DNA of 64,000 nt from Isoetes taiwanensis (Eukaryota > Streptophyta > Lycopodiopsida > Isoetales > Isoetaceae), in assembly GCA_021234155.1 (NCBI GenBank), contig JAJEKV010000541.1:1-64000 (forward strand), written 5' to 3'. This document shows positions 32,254 to 43,880 of this stretch, piece by piece. The notes under the pieces were generated by a model that was not told where the DNA came from, did not search any database, and saw only the letters and a list, made by a program, of their open reading frames with translations. Made by a program: the position numbers and the translations under genes. Each line of letters begins with the position of its first letter. Within the stretch, counting starts at the first letter, position 1.

Positions 32254-35025
32254 GTCATTAGAGCACTTGAATGCAAGTGGCTCTATGAAGGAGTTTATAT
32301 CACGAGAAACAAACAAATCAAAAGCTGGGTTAAAAGGCGTGAGGCAAAGGAATGGAGCAGGAAAAAAAGGCTAGAAAAAAATGGAGGTCTACTAGGAAAT
32401 AAGAGATGTTAAGCGAGAGTCTCTTTTTGGACAAAGCTAATGTGCAAGCGCAGCGAGAGAAGAGGAGTCCACGGAAAGGAAGGTCAAGTTGATTGAAGAA
32501 TATGAAGCTAAAAAGTCTGGCCATAAAAAGGAAGTCTATATGTGAATTTCATGGATGATTGCGGTTCAAAATTCTTTTTTTTGAGCTGCTAAAAGCGAGA
32601 ATTATGAACAATGGGATAGTCTCGATTCGAGATGACAATCAGCAAAGTTGTCTAAACAAGAGGACATCAAAAGCTGTTTTACACTAAATACAAGGAAATA
32701 TTTCTGCCAAGGATAATGGCGGTGCTAAAATAGATGAATTCTTTGAGTACCTTGGTCCAAAGGATGATCACATTCGGGATGTGACTTTTGGCGGTTCAAT
32801 GGAAGCTGAGATTTTAAGTACATTAAGGAGTATGGCTCATGGGAAAAGCCCGGACCTGATGGGCTACCTCACGAATTCTATGATCACTTACGGGATGTAA
32901 TGAACAAGGACATAGTTACATTTTATGCGGGGTGCTTGGCGGCTGAAAAATTACATCCGACAATCAATGCGGGCCTAATTGCCCTAATCCCAAAGGTAGA
33001 TATGCCCATCAATTTTTTGGATTGGAGGCCTATCTCATTAACAAATGTGACATATAAAGTTTTGGCTAAGATCTTTGCCAGCAGGAATAAAAAGATTCTT
33101 GAATAAGATCATCGGTACAATCTGGATTTCTTCGAGGGGAGGTGCATCTTGGACAATTTCATTGGAGCCTATGGAAAAGAGCCTATGACACCATCATTGG
33201 GAAATTTCTTTACAAGGCCATGGCACGCCTTGGATTCTCGGATCGGGTTATTGGGAAAATAGTTGGCTTCAATGTGGCTTGGCTGCTCAGCGGTTTTGGT
33301 TAATGGCTCTCCCTCTTCCTTTTTTGAGTGCAAAAGAGTTTGAGGGGTGTCCTTTAGCCCCCTATCTCTTCTTAATAGTAGCGAGAAATGGTTACTAGAT
33401 TTATCATGAAGATGCAACAAGATAAGAGAATTAGTTGCTTAAATCTTCCGGGCACAAAAGACACTCTATCGAGTGTCGCATATATCTTGTGACACCTTTG
33501 TGTTCTTAAAAGACAAGGGGCGGTATTGAAATTTCCTTTACGCCATGGAGCTTTTTGGGAATGCTTACGGGGGTGGTCCTGAACAATCATTTCTGAAACT
33601 TTTGAGGATCATATTGAGGGGATAAGTGTTTGTGGTCTTCAGAAAGCTACCAAATTATTAGGTCTTCCATTAGCTCTCAACATGAGTCTACATGGCCTTT
33701 GGGAACCCATTGTGACCAAGATAAAGAAAAACTTCAAATGTATCCCAAGTCTACGTCCTTATTTGGGAGAATAGAGATAATCAAGCAGTGTTATTGCGAG
33801 TTCTCATGTTTATTTCTCATCGGCAATAATTGCGACGAGGAAGACCTACCGGGGAGCTAGAGGTCATAATGAAGGAATTCATTTGGCGGGGCACACACAT
33901 GGTAGGATGGAAATACTTGACTCTACCTAGAAAGAAAGGAGGATTGGGATGCAAAGATCTTTTCTTGCGGGCCCAAGCTCTGGCGACTAAGGCTGATGCA
34001 GGAGAGCCACGGACCCAACTGCTAAATCTCACGCCCTTATTTTCACTAAATATTGGGTTGGGAAGACTACATTAGTGGGAAGCCCATCTACACCTCACCA
34101 TCTTCTAACTCGGCCTTTTATCAACTTAATCCGGTCGGGGCACCTCCACCATAATGAGAAGGATTATTCAAGCTTGGAACCCGGTATCACGTGTGCTTTA
34201 AAAGCAAATCAATAGAACAAGTCTCAGAAAACTTCAACTTTTACGGCATCAAGGGCTGGTTAGTGAAGATGATGGATGCCTAGCTCTTAAACATCAAGAA
34301 AATACAAAGGAGTGGATGGATAAGGGCTTGTGCACAATTGGTAACATGGCGGATGGTGAAGCTGGGAAAACATGGCGAGAAATTTCTAGTCTCCTACAAG
34401 ATACCACTTCAATAGAAATATTTACAAAGCCCTAACAAGGCACAATAGAGGGAGGGGAACACGACAGGTGGTGGGCTTGGGCTGGACCATGGATGGCGAA
34501 AGGGTATAGTGTGGCTAAAGCTTATTCCCTGCTTTGTTGGGGGACGAGCACTAAAGTTGCCAATCAATGGGGTTGTGTCTGAGCAGGGAAGCCCACTCGG
34601 GTTGTAAGAAAAGGTTGGAAACTTCAATGTGCAAAGAAGGTTGTTCTTTTCGGGTGGCTTTTTCTGAACAAAAGCTTGAAGTCTAATGCTCCACGGGGCT
34701 AAGTATAATAATCAAAACTTCGGCGGATGTCCTTTAGGTGTGGCCAAGCGGAGTCCTCTACACACATATTTATTTGCCCTTGGCTGACCCCTTTTGGACT
34801 GGGTATGCAATCATATTGGTGCAATTCAGTTCTTTGAACATGATCTTTTTGACTTCCTTGCAAGTACTTCCTCCTTTGTGGATACAATTAGATCATTATG
34901 CCTGTGGGTAATTTGGAAACATAGGAACAATGTAGCCATTAATCACCATACTCCAGACTTGAACTTTCTTAAGACTACCCTCCAATTGGAGTTAGCGAGG
35001 AAGCGACCATGGCACATAGAATGAA
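32254..35025 (+). pseudogene. L1-like ORF2: reverse transcriptase and zinc-binding C-terminus, broken
   Basis: Continuation of the same L1. At 32,900-33,106 the start of the reverse transcriptase reads INAGLIALIPKVDMP and FLDWRPISLTNVTYKVLAK. At 33,175-34,343 it matches the minus-strand copy and shows the thumb and FIWRGTHMVGWKYLTLPRKK-type region (about 33,870-33,960). Near 34,736-34,783 a zinc-binding motif CGQAESSTHIFICPW precedes LCLWVIWKHRNNVAI (about 34,890-34,940), the usual plant L1 ORF2 C-terminus. The YADD region is not readable. Stops throughout. Confidence 0.8.
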
Positions 35026-35029
35026 AAGG

Positions 35030-36600
35030 GGTGCAACTATGACAAAAGATGGGATGCCTTGGGCTCTTTTCAAGGGTTCTATGCTTTCTTTTCGTCTTAC
35101 TTCAATAACATTTCTAATGTCTCTGACAGATTATCTAGTCAACAAGCATCATGAAGGCGGACATGCCAGAGAGGTCCCGGAAGATACCCGCCCTATGTCT
35201 CATCAGGAGGTGCTGGCAGCTCTGCAATGGGTCAAAACAAAAACGATTATGATTCGAACCTTACAGCAGGTACTGAAGGATGAAGATATCTGGGTTTTCA
35301 AACAGGAAATCAAGCCTTATTTCGATGTATAGGGGCCCGGGAATCATGGATCCTCTACATTCTGGATTCCTCCCCATATGGAGCACTGGAGCTCGATGAC
35401 CTGCTGTTCAGATTTACCATACATGCCTCGGTAGTTATTTCCTTGGATGGAGTCACAGAAAACTGAAGATTCAGTACACTAGCAGGAATGCCACGGTTCT
35501 ATTGCGACAGCAATAGAACCGACATTCCTTGGATGGGGACGTCCCTTTGCCACTCCTCCTATTTATTCAACCTCTCTTCATTGTTCTATCATCGGCGTTC
35601 TCTTGAGCTAGATTTCTTCTTCTTCTCTATCCTATCAGTTTATTGAGCTGCTGGTGCTCTACTGCATCTCATCTTAGTTCTTCATCCCTGACTCTGAAGA
35701 GACTCACTCTGCATATTTTCGCAATCGTGGCCTTAGGCCTTTATACGAATTGATTCCATGGAAATCATTTATCCTGCCGTCGTGTTTTGAATCGAGGGAG
35801 AAAACTACGATGTCTTCTTGCTTGGGAAGGCCCTTTGGCCGGTGGTCATCAGAACCTCAGATGGAGATTATCATCTCCAAAGGCATGGGGCGATCTGTTG
35901 TGAGGTAGTATCGTCTACAGAGCCCACTCTATCCAGATAAGTTGCTATCATAGAACAATGTTTTTTCTTCTATTTTTTTCGGTGGCTCTGTTCTAGATTT
36001 GGAGCTTTATGTCTTCTGTTCTTTTGCTGGCTTTCCACGATTTGGTGGTTTTAGTATGATCATTTGGTAAAGGGGCTTTGGCACTTCTTTCTTGGTCGAT
36101 TTAGAGCTATGCTTGCATCGTTTGCTTCAAGCTTTGGTTCTTGATATTTTGGTGCGGGGTTTCTAATGCGGGCAATTTAATCGATTGAGATCTTGTGCTT
36201 TAGTAGAGGATGGCAAGGGGTTTGAGGTGTATATTCTTTACGTCGATTCATTTGTTTTCTTTACATTTGGTACCTAGATAAGTCTAGGATTGTTGCCCTT
36301 TGTAATAGAACTTCAATTGCTTACATTTTTTGTGATGCTTGATGTGATCCTCTTAGTCCAAGGGATCGATTCTGATTAGGGGCCATACACCACGCCTCTA
36401 TAATGGCCTCAATCCCTCCTTTTTGGCTTGAGGGGCTTCTCTGAGGCTCCATCTTCACGGCCTCTCCGGCTCGAATCTTGGATCGTTCGGGTTAAGCAAT
36501 TCCGGATAGTGTTCGTAGAAAAGCTTCGAATCTTGCCGGCCATGTTCTGTTTTAAATTGATTAAACCACAGATTGATGATCTATTAAACTCGGTGGGCAC
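35030..36600 (+). other. Unassigned, possibly L1 3' region
   Basis: The frame 35,009-35,332 (107 codons) overlaps the L1 C-terminus at its start and then reads a soluble sequence (EVPEDTRPMSHQEVLAALQ) without known motif. The remainder, to about 36,600, has no frame or repeat that I can assign, apart from the hairpin at 35,484. Confidence 0.25.
35484..35528. repeat. Strong hairpin
   Basis: AGGAATG...GGTTCTATTGC, GACA loop, GCAATAGAACC...CATTCCT. An 11-bp perfect inner stem is followed, after a small bulge, by a 7-bp outer stem. It could be a miniature inverted element or an RNA structure. Confidence 0.8.
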
Positions 36601-36614
36601 ATGTATAACAATTA

Positions 36615-36720
36615 CTTTGGTGGCGCATTGGTAACGTTGCTCCTTTGTTTGAATGGGGGCTTGGGTTCGAATCTTCATAAGCACACAATGTAATGTGGTT
36701 ATTTTTCGTTATATTTTTCT
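36615..36720 (+). mobile_element. tRNA-like SINE head
   Basis: TGGCGCATTGG (36,621-36,631) matches a pol III A box. GGTTCGAATC (36,664-36,673) matches a B box at tRNA-like distance (about 33 bp between boxes). No tRNA cloverleaf or CCA-end pairing can be drawn, so a tRNA-derived SINE is likelier than a tRNA gene. A tandemly duplicated T-rich body follows. The 3' end is not defined. Confidence 0.5.
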
Positions 36721-36952
36721 CTTCATGATGTTAAAAGTAATGGGGTTATTTTTTCGCTATATCTTTTGTTATACATGAACGATACATTTTCCTAGCATTG
36801 TTTTGCAGAAATCTCTCAGAGGGTCCCTTATCCCTTCATGATGTTAAAGGGGTCGATGGGGTTATTCTTTGCTATATTTTTTGTTATATATGAACGATAT
36901 ACATTTTCTTAGCATTGTTTTGAAGAAATCTTTCACAGGATCCCTTATCCCT
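36721..36952 (+). repeat. Tandem duplication of about 115 bp
   Basis: The segment starting CTTCATGATGTTAAA at about 36,721 is repeated from about 36,834. The shared sequence includes ATGAACGATA, TAGCATTGTTTTG and a closing CCCTTATCC. The two copies differ by about 12 percent. Confidence 0.8.
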
Positions 36953-36959
36953 TTGTGAT

Positions 36960-39900
36960 GCTAAACAAGTCGTTAGTACAAATCGAGTCGGCCAGTTTGG
37001 GCCTTTCTTGCTGGCAATCAACGCGCCCTTCAATCTTGTGTCTTATTTTCTGCTGGACCCTCTGAAGCGCATCAAGAAGGTCTCATTTCATCATTTGGTG
37101 GATCTGCCTCCCATTAGAAACATATAAATGGAGGTATGTCTCGATTTTGGCTATTTGGTTATTGTTTTGGATATTTACAAGTACGTTGCGGTCGATTAGT
37201 ATTCTTTGCATGTTTGCAACCTTTTTGCTCCTCAATATCCTTTGGCATTTTCACATGATTGTATAATTTGATGCGTACATCTTTTTGGCCCATGTGGGTT
37301 TCTTTAGGTCATTTAAACTATACTGTTTTTTCACTTAATGTATACTTTTGTCATGTAGATTAATTCCTGGTTGATGATTCTTTTTGCAAGTTGTATCTTT
37401 GGTGGGTGGCTTTCGACGGATGTTTGGTTTGGTCTAGTGATATGATGGTCTTGTTCCTTTTTGTTGCTTTCGTGATATATTAATAGTATGTCTTATTAGG
37501 TTGCCTCTTTCTACTCTATTCCATTCGATGATCTTTTTTTTTGCTCTAGTTCATTTTTTTTCCAATTGCAATCTATTATGTTTAGCACCTCCGGATAGTC
37601 AGTTTGTCCTTTCATTGGTTTCGTTTCTCTCGTTCATATCGCCTTGTTGGCTATAATATTGTTGTTCCTTTACATGTGGCTAGCTTGGTGGAGGTTCTTC
37701 TTCTTATTATTGTTATTATTATTATTTTGTTGTTATTCTACCCTTTTTTTTTTTTTTTTTTTCTTTGCATTGTCCAATTATTTCCTATAATATTGGCTCC
37801 TTAGTAACTTATCTGGTCTTATTTGGCCCATTTGTTCGGTTAATTTTTTTGTGTTCTCTTTTCTTTTATATGATCCATCTGCTTTATCTAACCTTTGCCT
37901 TCTCTTTATTTTTATTTAATGCATTAGATCCATTGGCTTCCTTTTGACTTTTAAGTGATATGCTCCTTCTATTCGATTTCTCTGTCACTTTGTTCGTTTT
38001 TCTTACGGCTTCCTTTTTCTCTATCTCTCTGTCATATGTGTCTCATCCGTCCAATCTTGTTTGTGTCAATTATTTCATTTGCGTTGTTGGTTCCTTTTCA
38101 CCTCATCCATTCCATTATATCCTTTTTGTTGGCGTTAACTCTAATATTTCTTCCATTTGTACTATGTTCCTCTTATTCTGATCCCATTTTTCTGTCGGTT
38201 TCACTTTGTTTTCTTGTTCGATGGGTCCCTTTGGTTTTATATTAACACATTCGCTATTGACATTGACACCACTGTTGACCCTTGCAGATTCATTGTTCCA
38301 TTTTGCTTCCATATTTCGTGTTCATTTGGTTTTGCATGTCGGTTATTCGCCATGTTAAACTCATCCTTTGATTCTTCCCACTCTTTCTACCATTGACTCG
38401 TAATCCTCTTGAGATTCATTATACTCTTTTTTCCATTGTTGGGTGAAATCTATTTACATACTATGTTGTCATTTAGATGATGGCGGGGATAGCTATCTTG
38501 ACTTGAGGAAGGGGTGTAAGGATTCTTGATTGTATATTTGGTGAGTAAGGTTCACATTAAATATTTTCACTTCATCGATTCTTATATAGTTTTATTCATA
38601 TAGTTTCCTTTCACCTTGATTCTCTTATGCGGTTTGTTTAATCACGAGGGAATTTGGTTATATGCATCTAGTAGATAATGTGTGTAGTGCATGGTTTTGG
38701 TTGTGCCGTAGGATTTGTACATGTGCCTATCTGGTTTCATCTGGCACATTAAGTATTCTTCTCCATAGATCCATTCTTAGCATTGATTTCTTTTATAACT
38801 CATTTGTTTTATTTGACCACTTGATCCCCGTTAGGGATGTCTTGTATATTGTTTCCAGTGGATTTTTGTTGTTTCCAATCTTCGTTCCTCTTTATGGTCA
38901 TCTGGGTTACCTCCATCATTGCTCAAGCAAGGTTTGGATATTGATGGACCATATTCCATTTTTCTTCTCTGTTTACGATACTCTCTTATAGTTGTTCCAT
39001 ACTTAGGTTTCTCATCTCAGTGCCAACAATGCAGTTAGTCTAGTAGGCCATATATGTTCCATTTTTTCCAATTGCTTGGTTAGTTCCATTGTTTACCCCA
39101 CTGACTTCGTTAAACCATTGGCCCTTTGGCTTTTTGCTCTGTATTTTCTCCATGGGTTTCATGAGTTCCTTTGACCCCTTTATATGTATTGGCTCCAATG
39201 ATACATTTAGTCCTTTGATTCAGTTGGGCTTTTGCTTCGAATAGATGTTACCCCTTCGTGCCATTTTCCCGTTTTGGTCCCTCTATCTTCTTTTTGTGCC
39301 TTTGTCCCGATTGGTTTCACTCATTATCTTTTGCATCCCTTGATATGCTTAGTTCATTTATCACATTTGTCGTTTTATGCTAGGTTATTTCAGGTTTGTT
39401 GCTTGATGTCATTATTCCAGTTACTTGTTTTCCTGTGGACTTGTTTGGCTAGGTGATCCATCCACTCGCCATTGCTTCATTATCTCAATTTATTTTTTAG
39501 CATCATTTGCTCATTTATTTCCATTTAATCAGTTTTTAAGTACTTTATGCCTTTAAGTTTTGTAATACTTTATGCCTTTATTCTTTCTAGGAGTGTTACA
39601 TTTGTCACTTGGGTATTCGTTGCTCCCTTTAACTGTTTCTCTGGTTTTTGCTTTGTTTTTGTGTTATCTTCGTTTTTAGATTCGTTGTGCTTTTTCCATC
39701 AGCCTCATCTGTGCATTCTCTTTCATTTTAGTCCAGTAACCCTTGTAGATTCGTTTCTTATTTTCTTTGAAGCATATTTTCAATTGTTTTCTTAACTCTG
39801 CGGTACACATGACATTCTTATTTAAACTTATGGTAGCTTTTAGGGGCTAATCCATCCATTTGCCATTGCTTCATTATCTAAATGTGCTTTTTTCCTTCCT

Positions 39901-40960
39901 TTGCTCATCTTTGTTCCATATTTTCCCTTTTTCCCAAGTACTTGGTGCCTTTATCTCCATTTGTTCCAGTCTATCAGTCGATTTGTTTGTTTCTAGGTGT
40001 TTTATATTGGGTCACTTGGGTTTTTTGTTTCTATGTCTTTCGCATTGATCCTTTGTTGTCTCTGTTTGTGAATTCACTCCACTTGTTCCATGTGTCCCAT
40101 CAGCTTCATTTTGTGCATTCTATTTTGTTGCAGTGACCTTTGTAGACTCGTTCCTCCCTTTCTTTATTCCATTTTTCAATCGTTGTATTAAGATTCTACA
40201 TGCTTCATTATGGGTTTGGTGCGCTCCATTTGCTATACATTCCTCATTATCTCGGTAGCTCCATTTGATATCATTTCTCTATTTTGGTTGTGTTTGCATT
40301 GTTTCCTTAATTTATTTTCTTGAGCTTATTGTTTCATTTAGCTCTAGTAATATTATTACTATAGTAGTCACATTGGTTCCTTCTTTGGTTTCTTTGTCTT
40401 CTTGCTCCTTTTTTCTATTGCTAGTTAGGATCGTTTGCTTTTATGGTATCTTTGTTAGTGTAGTATTCATTGGACATTAGTCATTTGAGATTGTTACTCT
40501 GATGATGACATCATGTTCATGGCTCTGTCTGCTGTCGTCCCATAAGTTCCTTCCCTCATCTCTTACTGCACTATTCCATTGTCTTCTTCATTCTTATGTT
40601 CTCGTTTCCATCTCTCATAACATTCCTCCATCGTGTTCTCCTTCATTTTTATTCATTCCATTGTTTGCATTCCAGCATTACTTGCTCTTTCTGCTTCTTC
40701 ATTGTTCCTTTGTCTCTTTCTTCTTCTTATCCCCTTTTTCCTCCATTTTTTCTTGGTTTCCTCTTCCTTCGTTACTCTGATTGCCATCAGCCTTATCTAT
40801 GCATTCTTTTCCAGTGACCTTGTAGACTCGTTTCTCCCTTTCTTTATACTATATTTCTCGCTAGCTTCCCTTTCTTTCAGTTTCCATGCTGAGTAGTTTT
40901 TTAGTTTGTTCCTCTTCTATCGGCCAGTATATGCCTATCATAGGACCCATCCTAGGAATT
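36960..40960 (+). repeat. T-rich, A-poor tract with degenerate repeats of about 0.4 kb
   Basis: Over about 4 kb the plus strand is strongly T-rich and pyrimidine-biased, including poly(T) at 37,741-37,763. Frames on this strand give only Phe/Leu/Ser/Cys-rich translations and are not genes. Toward the right, repeats become clear. CATCAGCnTCATnTnTGCATTC with a following GTAGAnTCGTT appears near 39,698, 40,098 and 40,787. GCCATTGCTTCATTATCT appears near 39,467 and 39,860. It could be a long untranslated part of the L1 whose poly(A) end lies at 41,164, or an independent satellite. Confidence 0.6.
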
Positions 40961-41059
40961 ACCAGAACAAGAGAAACTTAATGCTTTTATAAATTTTTAT
41001 TCTGATATTCCTTAAAAACTTTAATCAGTGTTTTAATCTAGGTAATTATCCTCCTTGGG

Positions 41060-41179
41060 AGTGTCAAGGCCATTTTTCAATTTGGCCTTTATAACAGGGT
41101 TTCCCCCTGTCTTTTTGTATTACTATGTATCTACATGTAATATAATACTACTGTCGTTTCCACAAAAAAAAAAAAAAAA
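41060..41179 (+). mobile_element. L1-type 3' end with poly(A) tail
   Basis: A short 3' untranslated sequence (GGCCTTTATAACAGGG, TCTTTTTGTATTACTATG, ATAATACTACTG) is followed by 16 A at 41,164-41,179. The tail joins directly to the AT-rich satellite unit at its own A-run, as expected for target-primed insertion. Which upstream L1 body it belongs to is uncertain. Confidence 0.6.
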
Positions 41180-41720
41180 TATGATACTTATTAAAATTTA
41201 AAGTTGCTTTCTAAACTAATTCTCAGTTTCATCTATTTAGAATTAAATTTTCATCTAAGATAACTCAGTATAATTAAAATGCTATTCTTTTTAAAATATT
41301 TAAAGAAAGTTTTAGATTGAAATTAATTAAATGATTACGTTTATGTTTAATAAAAATTGAATAGTTTATTTGATTAAATGTCAATATATTTTATTTCATC
41401 AATAATAAATTATTCAATAGTTATTATTAAAACAATAAATTTATATCATTCAATTAATTTCAACTTAAAACTTTTCTTAAAGTTTTTAAAAGTGTAAAAG
41501 TTTGTAAATTGTTAAAATCTAATAATAGTTTTATGTCAATCACTTATGAAACCATCAGATTTACATTTAATTATCATGATTGTTAAATTTGAATCTGTTA
41601 AATCACTACAAATTGAAATTGTTATATTCTTGAAATGTCCAATTCTAAATAGATTCAAATAAGTTTGGAAATCAAGTTTATTCTTTGATAACCATTATAA
41701 TTTTAATTGAAAGATAAACT
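41180..41720 (+). repeat. Isolated fragment of the AT-rich satellite unit
   Basis: Collinear with 6,661-7,201 of unit 1, including the long inverted repeat. It starts within the unit's A-run (L1 tail junction) and stops abruptly at GATAAACTTA, where LTR sequence takes over. It lies 26 kb from the array. Confidence 0.9.
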
Positions 41721-42032
41721 TAGCTTAGCTTATTGTAAGAACTAAGCTAAGCTTATTGTAAGAAGTCTGGGAATAGTCCTTCGTATTGTAGATAGTAGGG
41801 CAGACCTTGTATATAGTAAACGGGATCCTGGCAACAACAATATAGAGATTGTTATGCTTGGAGAAGCTAGAACTCAATTGGAACCTTGAGACCATGTAGC
41901 CTCATGGGGGCTGAATGGAGGTTCTAACAAAGGCACGAAAGACGCCATCAGCTCCATGAGACAAGAAGCTAATTTAGAAGATAGACAAAGATGTATATAT
42001 ACTTTTGGTGATTAGATTGAAGTTAAGATGCT
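41721..42032 (+). repeat. LTR fragment, left part
   Basis: Matches the LTR from just downstream of its TATA box (about 16,676; 22,277) to 16,970. The sequence AAGCTTATTGTAAGAA is partly doubled at the junction with the satellite. It continues after the L1 insertion at 43,418. Confidence 0.88.
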
Positions 42033-43415
42033 CCTTCCAAAATGGGCAGGTGGTCTGGATATGATGGACTTCTTACTGCAGATCAAAGTGCTTATTTCAA
42101 AGTTCATTTGGAGACTCCTGAATAGTGAGGACGACTCTCCTGGTTCATGCCTTCTTAGACAAGCTCTTGGTCCTTTGTATCTCTCTAGGCAAGAAGAATT
42201 TGTCAAACCCAGTCCTACCTTAGGATTTATTTGAGTGCTGACCTTTTTCAAGTGCTTCTCCATTTTTGCGTGGCTTGTTGGCGGCATGGGAGGCGGTCGA
42301 GACATCTTTTACGGCCATGCCTCTCTATCCCACATCCTATTGGAGACTCCATGGTGGTGGGCACCCTTTGCCTCCGGATCCCTCGGCACCTCCATTGGCG
42401 ACCTCACTTCATCCCCTTACACATAGGCGATGGGTTCTTGCGGTGTTGTCTCTATTCAAGCATGGTATGGGCGGGTAAGCCCTCTTGTCTTGGTCTGAAT
42501 TTCGGGCAAAGTTCTGCTCTCTCATTGGGGCGTATCTCTATGGGAGAAGGTCATGAGAAAACTTGCCTCTTATAGTCAAGTTGATGTTCTTTGAAAAGGG
42601 TGCCATGGGGCTGTCATGAAAATCTTCACAAAAGGCAAGCAATTTGTCGGATCGGTATATATCGCCTTCTTTTAGCACCACAACCCCTCCGGTTGCGGAT
42701 GGGTGGCACCTACATGTTCCCTGACCCACTTTGTGTCATTACATGGCGATGGCTTTGGGATAAGTTGCTCCACCCTAAAGTCTACATCTTGTGGTGGCGG
42801 GTTATCCACGAGGTGCACTGCGGGTTAATGCCTTTCGACGACGCTAGCTATGATCCTCGCATATCTGCGGTATGCCGCTATGTCTTCCGGACGTTGAGAC
42901 TCTTGAGCATTGTCTCTTTGATTGTCTGAGGTTCAACCCGCGTGGTCACGGCTACAAGGTTTGTTTAACAATACATTGTTTGCCGATGCATCCTTTTTGG
43001 CGTCCTATCCCCAGCGCATGGCCTCGGCTAAGCGAAGGGCATTTCATCTTGGTTGGGTTGGCTCCTATGGTGCGATATGGGGCGTCGCGGAACAAACATC
43101 TTCGGGGCATTTATTCATGCGTATCACGGTGTTATTACGGTGGCCGAGAAAAAGATATTGACGACCCTCGAGTGTTCCTCCCTTATTTCGAGGCTGGTGG
43201 AGGCATGCGGATTGATATCTTGAATTGATTCTTATCATTAGTCTCCTAAATTGATTCTTATCATTAGTCTCCTATTCGGGTAAGTACATTTGTGCTCCAG
43301 GGCTCGTGCTCTGTGGCATCTTTGTGTGCTTACGGTTAGATGAGACATATAAATTTTGTACTTTTTCTCGATTAATAAACTTTTTGGGTTTAGTCCTTCA
43401 AAAAAAAAAAAAAAA
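42033..43415 (+). pseudogene. 5'-truncated L1-like element with poly(A), inserted in the LTR fragment
   Basis: A 1.4-kb L1 tail flanked by an 8-bp duplication AAGATGCT (42,025-42,032 and 43,416-43,423). It begins LPKWAGGLDMMDF and FIWRLLNSEDD, the region after the L1 reverse transcriptase. It includes the plant zinc-binding stretch (about 42,760-42,930: KLLHPKVYILWWRVIHE) and ends in a 3' UTR with AATAAACTTTTTGGG and poly(A) at 43,400-43,417. Frames are broken by several stops. LTR sequence resumes exactly at GATGCTAAAATAAAC. Confidence 0.88.
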
Positions 43416-43417
43416 AA

Positions 43418-43520
43418 GATGCTAAAATAAACTATGATAGAAATGCACTCCTAAGAAACAACAGAGTGGAGGTTATGTGAGATCGTTAATCTTTCCTTAG
43501 ATAGTAAGAGAATGTATGCA
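43418..43520 (+). repeat. LTR fragment, right part
   Basis: Matches 16,964-17,068 of the 5' LTR (CTAAAATAAACTATGATAG to AGAGAATGTATGC) with several small deletions. It ends at about 43,520, far short of a complete LTR. Confidence 0.85.
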
Positions 43521-43880
43521 ATGCAAGCTACTTGTAGATGAATCACGATGCCAAAATGCAAGCTTGGTTGCGGTGATTCCCAGTCTACTTTTTTGGGCGG
43601 GGAGCATTATCGAACACAAGCTACCTGACAAAAGGCATTCAAAGTAGGCGGCACCATCTGCTCCAACCATGGCGAAGATGATTGCCCTAGTCTAATCTAC
43701 ATCCATTGACCCATTCTCTTAGCCGATGGGTGGCAAAATCTTAAGCGAAGAAAGATACTTGAAATTAAAACCCTAAACTCCACACTTGGTAGAAGAAGGA
43801 AGCGCCTGTTTCTTTTTAACACGGCCAGTCGGATCTGCGGCTCTAGATGAGCCGTTGGATCTAGGGCTGGGTCAACACCT
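43521..43880. other. Unassigned short stretch
   Basis: No gene or repeat recognised between the LTR fragment and the LINE end. Confidence 0.4.

Noticed and set aside
37741-37763. Poly(T) as a pol III terminator or reverse L1 tail
   Set aside because: No pol III gene ends here, and the surrounding tract is T-rich throughout; no L1 body in minus orientation lies to the right.
37600-40900. Many plus-strand frames of 60-110 codons in the T-rich tract
   Set aside because: They encode only Phe/Leu/Ser/Cys/Val-rich low-complexity sequence, as any A-poor, T-rich DNA would. No motif, and frames overlap freely.
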